From NCBI GenBank assembly GCA_002348185.1, contig DDYW01000098.1, forward strand, positions 8,265 through 21,679: a stretch of 13,415 nucleotides of DNA, written 5' to 3'. Of the stretch, positions 6,161 through 13,324 are shown piece by piece (the stretch's first letter is position 1; each line of letters begins with the position of its first letter). The position numbers and the translations under genes are program-made. Below the pieces are notes generated by a model. It had not been told where the DNA came from, did no database searches, and saw nothing but the letters and a program-made list of their open reading frames with translations. The stretch is from Candidatus Hydrogenedentes bacterium UBA2224 (GTDB lineage: Bacteria; Hydrogenedentota; Hydrogenedentia; Hydrogenedentales; SLHB01).

Positions 6161-7393
6161 ATGGCCAAACTGATGATTGAAGACCTCGACGTGAAAGGCA
6201 AGCGCGTGCTCATGCGCGTGGATTTCAACGTGCCCCAGAACGACGACGGCACGGTGCGTGACGACACGCGTATCCGCGCGGCGCTCAAGAGCATCCAGTA
6301 TGTCCGCGACAACGGCGGGATGCTGATTCTCATGTCGCATCTCGGACGTCCGAAGAACCCCGACAAGGCCGAATCGGAGGAAGAGAAGGCCAAGATCATC
6401 AAGGCCAACCAGAAACTGCGCATGGATTTCGTCGCTGACACGCTCCGCGGACTGGTCGGGGGCAACGTGACCAAGGTCGACGCCATCGTAGGTCCCGAGG
6501 TGAAGCAGGCGGTGGACGCCATGAAGCCGGGGGACATCATTCTCCTCGAGAACACCCGGTTTCACGCGGGCGAGACGAAGAACGACGAGGCGCTCTCTAA
6601 AGAGTTGGCCGCGCTGGGCGACGTGTATGTGAGCGACGCGTTCGGCAGCGTACACCGGGCGCACGCCTCAACCGAGGGCGTGACCCGCTTCATCGGCAAG
6701 AGCGCGGCGGGCTATCTCGTGGCGAAGGAGATGGAATACTTCTCGAAAGTGCTCCAGAACCCCGACCGGCCGCTCACGGCGGTGCTGGGCGGCGCGAAGG
6801 TGTCCGACAAGATCACGGTGATCGACAATCTTCTGAACCTGGTCGACACGCTGATTATCGGCGGCGGCATGGCGTACACGTTCATGAAGGCGCAGGGCTA
6901 CGAAATCGGCGATTCGCTCCTCGATGAGGGGGGGATCGACGTGGCGCGGAAAGCGATGGAAAAGGCGAAGGCACGGGGCATCGAACTCCTGCTTCCCGAG
7001 GACACCGTGGTGGCCGATGCGTTTGACGCGAACGCGCACACGAAGGTGGCCGGGCTGGGGCAGATCGAGCCCGGGTGGCAGGGCCTGGACATCGGCCCGA
7101 AGACGCTTGAGGCGTTTATGGCGGCCATCAAACGGTCGAAGATGGTGGTGTGGAACGGCCCCGTCGGGGTGTTCGAGATGGAACCGTTCGCGAAAGGCAC
7201 CCGGGCGATAGCCGAGCTGCTCGCGAATTCCCCCGGGATCACCAGCGTCATCGGCGGCGGCGACACGGCCGCGGCGGTGACCCAGTACGGGCTGGCCGGC
7301 AAGATGTCGCACGTGTCGACGGGCGGCGGCGCTTCGCTCGAGATGCTCGAAGGCAAGGAACTGCCGGGTCTGGCGGCGCTGAGCGACAAGTAG
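6161..7393 (+). CDS. pgk: Phosphoglycerate kinase
   Basis: Transfers phosphate from 1,3-bisphosphoglycerate to ADP, the first ATP-yielding step of glycolysis, directly downstream of the GAPDH reaction. The 410 residues carry all family blocks: RVDFNVP (19-25) and DDTRI (34-38) for substrate binding, SHLGRP (59-64), LLENTRFHAGE (128-138), DAFGSVHRAHAST (159-171), GGAKVSDKI and GGGMAYTF in the centre, WNGPVGVFE, GGGDTAAAV and the C-terminal STGGGASLEMLEGKELPG for nucleotide binding. It is slightly longer than typical bacterial PGKs (about 390-400); the extra length is a Glu/Lys-rich insert after SHLGRP (about 66-84). GGAG at 6149-6152 supports the ATG. The next glycolytic gene often found here, tpiA, is absent; rpsO follows. 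Confidence 0.98.
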   Translation: MAKLMIEDLDVKGKRVLMRVDFNVPQNDDGTVRDDTRIRAALKSIQYVRDNGGMLILMSHLGRPKNPDKAESEEEKAKIIKANQKLRMDFVADTLRGLVGGNVTKVDAIVGPEVKQAVDAMKPGDIILLENTRFHAGETKNDEALSKELAALGDVYVSDAFGSVHRAHASTEGVTRFIGKSAAGYLVAKEMEYFSKVLQNPDRPLTAVLGGAKVSDKITVIDNLLNLVDTLIIGGGMAYTFMKAQGYEIGDSLLDEGGIDVARKAMEKAKARGIELLLPEDTVVADAFDANAHTKVAGLGQIEPGWQGLDIGPKTLEAFMAAIKRSKMVVWNGPVGVFEMEPFAKGTRAIAELLANSPGITSVIGGGDTAAAVTQYGLAGKMSHVSTGGGASLEMLEGKELPGLAALSDK

Positions 7394-7404
7394 CAGGACA
7401 TGGG

Positions 7405-7422
7405 GCGGGCCAGAGGGCCCGC
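7405..7422 (+). terminator. Weak terminator or hairpin after pgk
   Basis: GCGGGCC (7405-7411) and GGCCCGC (7416-7422) form a 7-bp stem with an AGAG loop, 12 nt after the pgk stop. The downstream bases TCGTGTAAA lack a T run, so termination would be weak or factor-dependent. It marks the likely border between the gap-pgk unit and rpsO. Confidence 0.4.
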
Positions 7423-7513
7423 TCGTGTAAAGGCAAGGTACCCGGTTCTCGGCCGCGCGCGGCACCTGCGGCGGGCTTGGAAGCGGGCGAATGGAACAGA
7501 AAGGTGACAGGCC

Positions 7514-7783
7514 ATGGCGATTGCAAAAGAACGTAAAACGCAGATTATCACGGATCACGCGAAGCACGAGGGCGACACGGGTTCCCCGGAGGTGCAGATT
7601 GCGCTCCTCACGGAACGCATCAACCACCTGACGGGGCATTTCCAGACCCATAAGAAGGACTTCGCCGGCCGCCGCGGCCTGCTGAAGCTCGTCGGACAGC
7701 GCCGCAACCTGCTCAATTACCTTCGCAACAAGGACATTGAGCGGTACCGGGCGATTGTCAAGACGCTTGGTTTGCGCAAGTAA
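7514..7783 (+). CDS. rpsO: 30S ribosomal protein S15
   Basis: Exactly 89 residues, the standard bacterial S15 length. S15 binds the central domain of 16S rRNA and is an early protein in small-subunit assembly. The sequence shows the family core GDTGSPEVQIALLTERI (20-36), NHLTGHFQTHKKD (37-49) and RRGLLKLVGQRRNLLNYL (53-70), ending in the basic GLRK. AAGGTGA (7501-7507) lies 6 nt before the ATG. It precedes pnp by 120 nt, the classical rpsO-pnp arrangement. S15 often represses its own translation by binding its leader; the 120-nt leader here is GC-rich, but I cannot identify such a site by eye. Confidence 0.98.
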   Translation: MAIAKERKTQIITDHAKHEGDTGSPEVQIALLTERINHLTGHFQTHKKDFAGRRGLLKLVGQRRNLLNYLRNKDIERYRAIVKTLGLRK

Positions 7784-7784
7784 G

Positions 7785-7801
7785 CGCGGCGCCGCGCCGC
7801 G
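7785..7801 (+). other. rpsO-pnp intercistronic GC hairpin
   Basis: CGCGGCG (7785-7791) and CGCCGCG (7795-7801) form a 7-bp stem with a CCG loop, beginning 2 nt after the rpsO stop codon. No T-tract follows. A role in mRNA processing or stability between rpsO and pnp is plausible but inferred. Confidence 0.45.
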
Positions 7802-7858
7802 GCCTCAGCATTCACACAAAAGCGAACAAAGACAAACGAATCAATAGATGGATCTCTT

Positions 7859-7920
7859 GGAACGGGGTGAGAGACGTTCCTAGACCCAACGGAGTTCAGT
7901 AAAATGATTGAACGTCTCTC
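7859..7920 (+). promoter_or_regulatory. Inverted repeats enclosing the pnp ribosome-binding site (possible autoregulatory switch)
   Basis: GAGAGACGTTC (7869-7879) is perfectly complementary to GAACGTCTCTC (7910-7920) inside the first pnp codons. The 30-nt loop holds the GGAG site (7891-7894) and the ATG (7904). A second pairing, GGAACG (7859-7864) with CGTTCC (7875-7880), uses part of the same left arm, so the two structures exclude each other. In other bacteria pnp is autoregulated through its leader duplex; a similar role here is inference. Confidence 0.55.
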
Positions 7921-10204
7921 TGTAACTGTCGGCGGCAAAGATCTTACCTTTGAGACCGGCCGAATCGCGAAACAGGCGCATGGTTCGGTGCTGGTCACCC
8001 AGGGCGACACGATGGTGCTCTGCGCCGTGTGCGTCTCGCCGGAAGCCCGCCCCGGCCAGGATTTCTTTCCCCTGACGGTCGACTACCGCGAGAAGAGTTC
8101 CGCCGCGGGCAAGATTCCCGGCAACTTTTTCCGCCGCGAAGCCCGGCCGAGCGAGCGTGAAGTGCTCGTGTGCCGGCTGACGGACCGCCCCATCCGGCCG
8201 CTCTTTCCCAAGGGCTTCACCAACGAGGTGCAGGTTTGTTCGACGGTCTATTCGACCGACAACGAGCACAACCCGGACGTGCTGGCCATTAACGCCGCTT
8301 CGGCCGCGCTGCACATTTCGAAGCTGCCGTTCGACGGGCCCATCGGCGCTGTCCGCATCGGCATGATCGACGACAAACTCGTGGTGAATCCCCTCATGAC
8401 GAGCGAGATGGAGCTGAGCACGCTCGACCTCGTGATCGCCGGCACGAGCGACGCCATCCTCATGGTGGAAGGCCTCGCCGATGAAGTGTCGGAAGAAACG
8501 CTTCTGGAAGCGCTCGACCTCGGCCATCAGGAAATCAAGACGATCTGTGCGGCCATCGAGGAATTCCGTACGCGGGCCGGCGTCGAGAAGATGCCGTTCG
8601 ACCCGCCGCAGCTTGATCCGCAAGTCGTCAGCGATGTCGAGCGTATCGCGAAGGCTTCGCTGAAAGACGCCCTCGCGGTCACGGGCAAACACGAACGCCA
8701 GGAAGCGGTGGATGCCCTCGAAGCCAGGCTCGAAGAACAGCTCCTGGGCGAGTACGGCGAGGAGAAGTTCGAGGAAGCCGCGGGCGACGTGCGCGAGGCT
8801 TTTGGCAACCTGGAACGGGCGCTTATGCGCCAGGCCGTTGTTGAGACGAATACGCGCGTCGACGGCCGCGATCTCACCACGGTGCGTGACATTACGATCG
8901 AGGTGGGGGTGCTTCCGCGGGCCCACGGTTCGTGCCTGTTTACGCGCGGGGAAACCCAGGCGCTGGTTACCACGACCCTCGGGACGCGCAGCGATGAGCA
9001 GCGTCTGGACGAACTGACCGGCGAGGAATTCCGCAGGTTCATGCTGCATTACAACTTCCCGCCGTGGTCCGTGGGCGAAGTGCGTCGCATCATGGGCCCG
9101 GGACGGCGCGAGATCGGCCACGGCAAACTGGCCGAACGCGCTCTGTCGGGGATCCTGCCCTTCATGGCAGAGGAAGATCCGGAGAACGCGTCGCCGGAAG
9201 ACGATTTTCCGTACACGATCCGCGTGCTGTCGGACATTACGGAGAGCAACGGTTCGAGTTCGATGGCGACGGTCTGCGGCGGCACGCTGAGCCTGATGGA
9301 TGCGGGTGTGCCCATCATCGCGCCGGTGGCCGGTGTGGCCATGGGCCTCATCAAGGAAGGCGATGACGCGCGCGTGCTTACCGACATCCTCGGCGTCGAG
9401 GACCACCTGGGCGACATGGATTTCAAGGTCTGCGGCACGTCCCAGGGCATCACGGCGTTCCAGATGGACGTGAAGATCAAGGGCATCAGCCGCGAGCTGA
9501 TGAGCCAGGCGCTGGACCAGGCCCGCGAGGCGCGTCTCCACGTGCTCGACAAGATGCTCGAGTGCCTGGCCGAGCCGCGGCCGGACGTTTCCCCGTATGC
9601 CCCGCGCATCTACACCATCAAGATTGACGTCGACAAGATCCGCGACGTGATTGGACCGGGCGGCAAAGTCGTGCGCGGCATCCAGATGCGCACAGGCGCT
9701 GAAATCAACATCGAGGACGACGGCACCATTCATGTCGCGTCGGTGGACAAGGACAGCGCGGACGAAGCCCTTGCGATGATTCGCAGCATTACCGCGGAAC
9801 CCGAGGTGGGCGTGATTTATCCGGGCACCGTGAGCCGGGTCCTCAATTTCGGCGCGTTCGTGAGCTTCATGGGCGGCAAGGAAGGGCTGGTGCACATCTC
9901 GGAACTGGCGCCGGGCCGCGTCAACCGCGTCGAAGACGTCGTCAACATCGGCGATGAAGTCAATGTCAAGGTGGTCGAGATCGACAATATGGGCCGCCTG
10001 AACCTGTCCAAAGTGCAGGCCGATGCCGAGCTGGGCCATCTCAGCGAGGAGGAACTGGCCGAGATGGAGCGGTCGCGCGGCCAGGAACACGACCGGGGAC
10101 GCGGCGACCGGGACCGCGGACGCGGTGATCGCGATCGGGGCGGGCGCGATCGGGGCGGGCGCGATCGGGACCGCGGCGGTTCCCGCGGCCGTCCGCGCAG
10201 GTAA
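7904..10204 (+). CDS. pnp: Polyribonucleotide nucleotidyltransferase (PNPase)
   Basis: Phosphorolytic 3'-to-5' exoribonuclease of mRNA turnover, a homotrimer in the cytoplasm. The 766 residues contain the first RNase PH domain (with the block around RREARPSEREVLVCRLTDRPIRPLFP, about 67-105), an alpha-helical linker (about 150-300) and the second RNase PH domain. The latter has the phosphate-binding SNGSSSMA (448-455) and catalytic D500, D506 and K508 in EDHLGDMDFK. A KH domain follows (GPGGKVVRGI, about 570-615), then an S1 domain (from about 635). From residue 724 on there is a tail of about 43 residues made almost only of Arg, Gly and Asp. The core length is normal; the RG/RD tail makes it longer than E. 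coli PNPase (about 711). GGAG at 7891-7894 precedes the ATG, and this start region lies inside an inverted repeat. A terminator follows. Confidence 0.98.
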   Translation: MIERLSVTVGGKDLTFETGRIAKQAHGSVLVTQGDTMVLCAVCVSPEARPGQDFFPLTVDYREKSSAAGKIPGNFFRREARPSEREVLVCRLTDRPIRPLFPKGFTNEVQVCSTVYSTDNEHNPDVLAINAASAALHISKLPFDGPIGAVRIGMIDDKLVVNPLMTSEMELSTLDLVIAGTSDAILMVEGLADEVSEETLLEALDLGHQEIKTICAAIEEFRTRAGVEKMPFDPPQLDPQVVSDVERIAKASLKDALAVTGKHERQEAVDALEARLEEQLLGEYGEEKFEEAAGDVREAFGNLERALMRQAVVETNTRVDGRDLTTVRDITIEVGVLPRAHGSCLFTRGETQALVTTTLGTRSDEQRLDELTGEEFRRFMLHYNFPPWSVGEVRRIMGPGRREIGHGKLAERALSGILPFMAEEDPENASPEDDFPYTIRVLSDITESNGSSSMATVCGGTLSLMDAGVPIIAPVAGVAMGLIKEGDDARVLTDILGVEDHLGDMDFKVCGTSQGITAFQMDVKIKGISRELMSQALDQAREARLHVLDKMLECLAEPRPDVSPYAPRIYTIKIDVDKIRDVIGPGGKVVRGIQMRTGAEINIEDDGTIHVASVDKDSADEALAMIRSITAEPEVGVIYPGTVSRVLNFGAFVSFMGGKEGLVHISELAPGRVNRVEDVVNIGDEVNVKVVEIDNMGRLNLSKVQADAELGHLSEEELAEMERSRGQEHDRGRGDRDRGRGDRDRGGRDRGGRDRDRGGSRGRPRR
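10129..10170 (+). repeat. 15-bp tandem repeat in the 3' end of pnp
   Basis: A unit CGCGATCGGGGCGG preceded by T or G occurs at 10129-10143 and 10144-10158, with a partial third copy at 10159-10170. It encodes the RDRGG/RDRGG part of the Arg-Gly-Asp tail. Such short in-frame repeats can change in copy number by slippage. Confidence 0.75.
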
Positions 10205-10214
10205 TCAACCTACC

Positions 10215-10250
10215 GATGGCGCTTCCCCCGGGGGAAGCGTCATCGTTTTT
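10215..10250 (+). terminator. Rho-independent terminator after pnp
   Basis: GATGGCGCTTCCCCC (10215-10229) and GGGGGAAGCGTCATC (10230-10244) are complementary over the whole length with a single G-U pair, followed by G and five T (10246-10250). The innermost bases form the loop. It ends 11 nt before the next start codon, which is unusually close. Confidence 0.9.
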
Positions 10251-10261
10251 GCAGGACACCT

Positions 10262-11545
10262 ATGGCACGAGCATTTTCTCCTGTGGTAGAGACCAGCCCC
10301 CAGGTGCGGCAGCTCACCAACGGCATTACCCTGCTGACCGAACGCGTGCCCCACGTGCGCTCGGTTTCGCTGGGGGCGTGGATCACGACCGGTTCAGCGA
10401 ATGAACCGTCCCATCTCACTGGCATCTCCCATTTTCTCGAGCACTTGTTCTTCAAGGGCACCTCGACGCGCAGCGCCCGGCAATTGATGGAGGCCATCGA
10501 ATCACGTGGCGGCCACCTGAACGCCTACACCGCGCGCGACTATACGTGTGTTTACGCGAAAACGCTGGACACGCATCTCGACACAGCCGCCGAAATTCTC
10601 GGCGACGTGCTCTGCGACTCCCAGTTCTTTGATTTCGAGAAGGAGCGCAACGTCATCCTGGAAGAGATCGCTTCCAACGAAGACGTCCCCGAGGAATACA
10701 TCCATGACCTGTTCATGAGCGACCTGTTTCCGGGGCATTCCCTGGGCGCCCCCATCTCGGGCACGGAGGAATCCGTCTCGAACATATCTCCGGACGATGT
10801 GCGCGCCTACTACGCCGCCTGGTACCATCCGCGGGACGTGGTGGTCTCGGCGGCGGGCAATTTTGACGAAGACGAGATACTGGACCTCATCGAGAAGGCA
10901 TTTGCGCCGCTTCCCGCGGGGGCCGGTCCGGCGGTTCCGGCCTACGACACGCCCACGCTGGGCGCGGGCGTCCGGGAATGCCGGCGGAAGATCGCGCAGA
11001 GCCACTATTGCATCGGTTTCCCGGGTCCTGCCACGGGGAGTCCCGACCGCTTTGTGTACGATGTGCTGAGCAATGCGCTCGGGGGCGGCTCCACGTCGCG
11101 CCTGTTCGAGCGGATCCGTGAGCAGGAAGGGCTGTCGTACGCCATCTATGCGTTTCAGTCGGCGTACTACCAGGCGGGACTGCTTGGGATTTACGCGGCG
11201 GTGGCGCCCGAGAACCTGGATCGCGCGCTTTCGATGACGTTCGAGGAGCTTCGCGGCATTCGCGACAAGCGCATTTCCGCGCAGGAGACCGACCTGAACC
11301 GCGAACAGCTCAAGGGCGGCCTGCTCATGGCGCTTGAAGAGACGTTTCATCGCATGAGCCGCATGGCGAAGTCGTACATCTACTATGGCCGGGTTGTCCC
11401 GGTGGATGAGGTCATCGCCCAGATCGATGCGGTCACGCCGGAGGCGGTTCATGACCTTGCCAACCGGATTCTGCAGCCCGAGAAGTGCATGGTGACGGTG
11501 CTCGGCCCGAAGAACGCGCTGCATCTGCCGGAGATCCCTCTGTGA
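10262..11545 (+). CDS. M16 family zinc metallopeptidase (processing-peptidase-like)
   Basis: A 427-residue protein of the M16B type (about 400-430 residues). The inverted zinc motif HFLEH gives ligands H57 and H61 and catalytic E60; the third ligand is a Glu in NVILEEI (134 or 135). The inactive-repeat half carries the family block GGGSTSRLFERIREQEGLSY, which contributes the substrate-binding Arg and Tyr. No signal peptide is seen, so it is probably cytoplasmic. The family cleaves small peptides or presequences; the role of bacterial homologues next to pnp is not well known. The ATG has AGGA 5 nt upstream. A strong terminator ends just before this site, so expression needs readthrough or a promoter inside pnp. 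It overlaps dut by 4 nt. The pnp-M16-dut order also occurs in other bacteria. Confidence 0.93.
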   Translation: MARAFSPVVETSPQVRQLTNGITLLTERVPHVRSVSLGAWITTGSANEPSHLTGISHFLEHLFFKGTSTRSARQLMEAIESRGGHLNAYTARDYTCVYAKTLDTHLDTAAEILGDVLCDSQFFDFEKERNVILEEIASNEDVPEEYIHDLFMSDLFPGHSLGAPISGTEESVSNISPDDVRAYYAAWYHPRDVVVSAAGNFDEDEILDLIEKAFAPLPAGAGPAVPAYDTPTLGAGVRECRRKIAQSHYCIGFPGPATGSPDRFVYDVLSNALGGGSTSRLFERIREQEGLSYAIYAFQSAYYQAGLLGIYAAVAPENLDRALSMTFEELRGIRDKRISAQETDLNREQLKGGLLMALEETFHRMSRMAKSYIYYGRVVPVDEVIAQIDAVTPEAVHDLANRILQPEKCMVTVLGPKNALHLPEIPL

Positions 11546-11997
11546 ACGGCCCTCTGAGTGTACAGATCACCCGCGAACCCGGCACGGAGGACATCGCCCT
11601 GCCCCAGTATGAGACGGCGCATGCCGCGGGCATGGATCTGCGGGCCGCCGTGTCGGAACCGGTGACCTTGCGGCCCGGCGAACGGGTCCTGGTGCCCACG
11701 GGCCTGCGCATCGCCCTCCCGCCGGGCTACGAGGCCCAGATTCGGCCCCGGAGCGGCCTGGCCGTCCGGCACGGGCTGTCGCTGCTGAACTCGCCGGGGA
11801 CCATCGACGCGGACTACCGGGGCGAGATCCGTATCATCATCGCCAATCTCGGGCAGGAGCCGTACACCATTGAACGCGGCGACCGGATCGCGCAGATGAT
11901 TGTCGCGCCCGTTACCCGCGCCGAATGGACCGTGGTGGACGAACTCGAGGATACGCTCCGCGGCGAAGGCGGGTTTGGCAGCACCGGCAGGCAGTAA
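11542..11997 (+). CDS. dut: Deoxyuridine 5'-triphosphate nucleotidohydrolase (dUTPase)
   Basis: Hydrolyses dUTP to dUMP and pyrophosphate, keeping uracil out of DNA and supplying dUMP for thymidylate synthesis. All five motifs of the trimeric family are present: AAGMDLRA (28-35), RPRSGLA (68-74), LNSPGTIDADYRGEI (82-96) with the catalytic Asp, GDRIAQMI (113-120), and the C-terminal GEGGFGSTG (141-149), which closes over the active site. At 151 residues it has the usual length. The start is the GTG at 11542, whose GTGA overlaps the M16 stop; GGAG (11530-11533) lies 8 nt upstream. A longer in-frame start at 11485 would add a non-conserved 19-residue extension lying inside the M16 gene. The overlap suggests translational coupling. 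Confidence 0.97.
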   Translation: MNGPLSVQITREPGTEDIALPQYETAHAAGMDLRAAVSEPVTLRPGERVLVPTGLRIALPPGYEAQIRPRSGLAVRHGLSLLNSPGTIDADYRGEIRIIIANLGQEPYTIERGDRIAQMIVAPVTRAEWTVVDELEDTLRGEGGFGSTGRQ

Positions 11998-12023
11998 CAG
12001 TACCGCGACCTTCCCGGGCCGCC

Positions 12024-12046
12024 CCGTGCGTCCGACCGGTGCACGG
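12024..12046 (+). terminator. Possible weak hairpin terminator after dut
   Basis: CCGTGC (12024-12029) and GCACGG (12041-12046) can pair over 6 bp with an 11-nt loop, 26 nt after the dut stop. There is no T-tract. It is the only hairpin of note between dut and the esterase gene. Confidence 0.3.
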
Positions 12047-12114
12047 CACGCCGAGGCGCGGCATCTTCCTGAGTTCGGGTAGTATTTTATGCAAATATAA
12101 CGGGGAGTGGCGCC

Positions 12115-13224
12115 ATGTTGTTTTCAGTCCTGTGTGTTGCGTCGGTGGTTGTGCTGGCGGCATCGGAACCCCCGGCCGTGTCGACCGCGCCGTTTCCGGA
12201 CCCGCTGGTGTTTGAAAATGGCGAGCCCGTCGAGACTCAGGAAGACTGGCAGACGCGCCGCGCGGAAATGCGCGATCTCATGCTGCGGAACCAGTACGGC
12301 GCCATTCCGTCAGCACCCGTGCCGGTGAGACTGGCCGAAACCCTTGCGGAAGAGACGCAGAACAACGGCGCCACGCTGTTCCGGACCGTGCGGCTGGCGG
12401 TGGGTGCTGAGAACGCCTTCCCCGTGCGGGTGGAGATGTACCTGCCGGCGGGCGGCGCGGGTCCGTATCCGGCGATCCTGCGCGTGGGGCTGGGGTGCCC
12501 CGTGGTTCAGGAGATCAACGAACGCGGGTATATTTTCGCCTGCTACGAGAATCAGGATTTCGACTTCGACACCCTCGGCAACGACAAGATCGGACCCGCG
12601 CAGGCGATGTTCCCCGACTGCGACTGGGGGAGCCTCGCGGCCTGGGCGTGGGGCGCGTCGCGCGTGCTCGATTACCTGTTGACCCTGCCGGAAGTGGATC
12701 CCCAGCGCGTCGTCATCACGGGACATTCGCGCACGGGAAAGACGGCCCTGCTCGCGGGGGCGCTGGACGAACGGTTTGCCCTGGTGGTTCCAAACGGTTC
12801 GGGTTGCGGCGGCGCGGCGGCGTACCGGCGCTACGGGCCCGAATGTGAAACCCTGGAACTCATTACGCGGCCGTCGCGATTCGCGAGCTGGTTTCACAAG
12901 GATTTCCGCCGCTTCGCCGACAAGGAACCCGAACTCCCCTTCGACCAGCATTTTTTGCGGGCGCTCGTCGCTCCCCGGCCCGTCCTGTCCACCGATGCCC
13001 TTGGCGACCTGTGGGCCAATCCGATTGGGACGGCCGCCGCGTGCCGGGCGGCGCAGCCCGTGTTCGAGTTTCTCGGGGTTTCCGAAAACAATGCCATGCA
13101 TTTCCGCGAAGGCAAGCACGATCAACTCCCTGAAGATTACCGTGTTCTACTCGACTTCGCCGATCACCATTTCTTCGGCAAACCCCTCACGTGCACGTAT
13201 GGCGAGGGCCCCGGGGAGAAGTAG
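12115..13224 (+). CDS. Exported CE15-like glucuronoyl (4-O-methyl-glucuronoyl methyl) esterase
   Basis: A 369-residue alpha/beta hydrolase with an N-terminal signal peptide (hydrophobic to about residue 15, then AASEPP), so it acts outside the cytoplasm. The nucleophile motif is GHSRTGK (203-209, Ser205), with the Arg that typifies carbohydrate esterase family 15. SGCGGAAAYRR (229-239) follows, then a candidate acid Glu243, and His335 in REGKHDQLPEDY. CDWGSLAAWAWGASRVLDYL and DQHFLRALVAPRPV are further family blocks. CE15 enzymes cut the ester between lignin alcohols and glucuronic acid on xylan, which suggests use of plant or algal polymers. GGGGAG (12102-12107) lies 7 nt before the ATG. An AT-rich stretch (12079-12101) upstream may be the promoter, but no convincing box pair is seen. 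No other xylan-degradation gene is in the window. Confidence 0.9.
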   Translation: MLFSVLCVASVVVLAASEPPAVSTAPFPDPLVFENGEPVETQEDWQTRRAEMRDLMLRNQYGAIPSAPVPVRLAETLAEETQNNGATLFRTVRLAVGAENAFPVRVEMYLPAGGAGPYPAILRVGLGCPVVQEINERGYIFACYENQDFDFDTLGNDKIGPAQAMFPDCDWGSLAAWAWGASRVLDYLLTLPEVDPQRVVITGHSRTGKTALLAGALDERFALVVPNGSGCGGAAAYRRYGPECETLELITRPSRFASWFHKDFRRFADKEPELPFDQHFLRALVAPRPVLSTDALGDLWANPIGTAAACRAAQPVFEFLGVSENNAMHFREGKHDQLPEDYRVLLDFADHHFFGKPLTCTYGEGPGEK

Positions 13225-13235
13225 AGGCGGCGGGG

Positions 13236-13271
13236 TGGACTCCGTGGACGGTATGGACTGTATGGACGCCT
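13236..13271. repeat. 9-bp degenerate tandem repeat (TGGACnnnn x4)
   Basis: TGGAC recurs at exactly 9-bp spacing at 13236, 13245, 13254 and 13263, with variable last four bases (TCCG, GGTA, TGTA, GCCT). It begins 11 nt after the esterase stop codon. Confidence 0.75.
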
Positions 13272-13307
13272 TTGCCTGAGTTATTGCGAAGGGGGGCATC
13301 TTGTATC

Positions 13308-13324
13308 GCAGACGTCTCGCCTGC
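13308..13324. repeat. Imperfect inverted repeat, REP-like
   Basis: GCAGACGTCTCGCCTGC: GCAG pairs with CTGC and CG with CG around one A-C mismatch and a TCT loop. It contains the palindrome AGACGTCT. It could be part of a dispersed intergenic repeat; only one copy is in this window. Confidence 0.3.

Noticed and set aside
7880..10090. A 736-codon open frame on the minus strand across pnp
   Set aside because: It is fully antisense to an unmistakable PNPase, resembles no family, and is His/Arg/Ala-rich as expected for the shadow of a GC-rich gene.
11485..11541. Longer N-terminus for dUTPase
   Set aside because: The extra 19 residues are not part of the family, and the GTG at 11542 has a proper GGAG site and the typical stop/start overlap.
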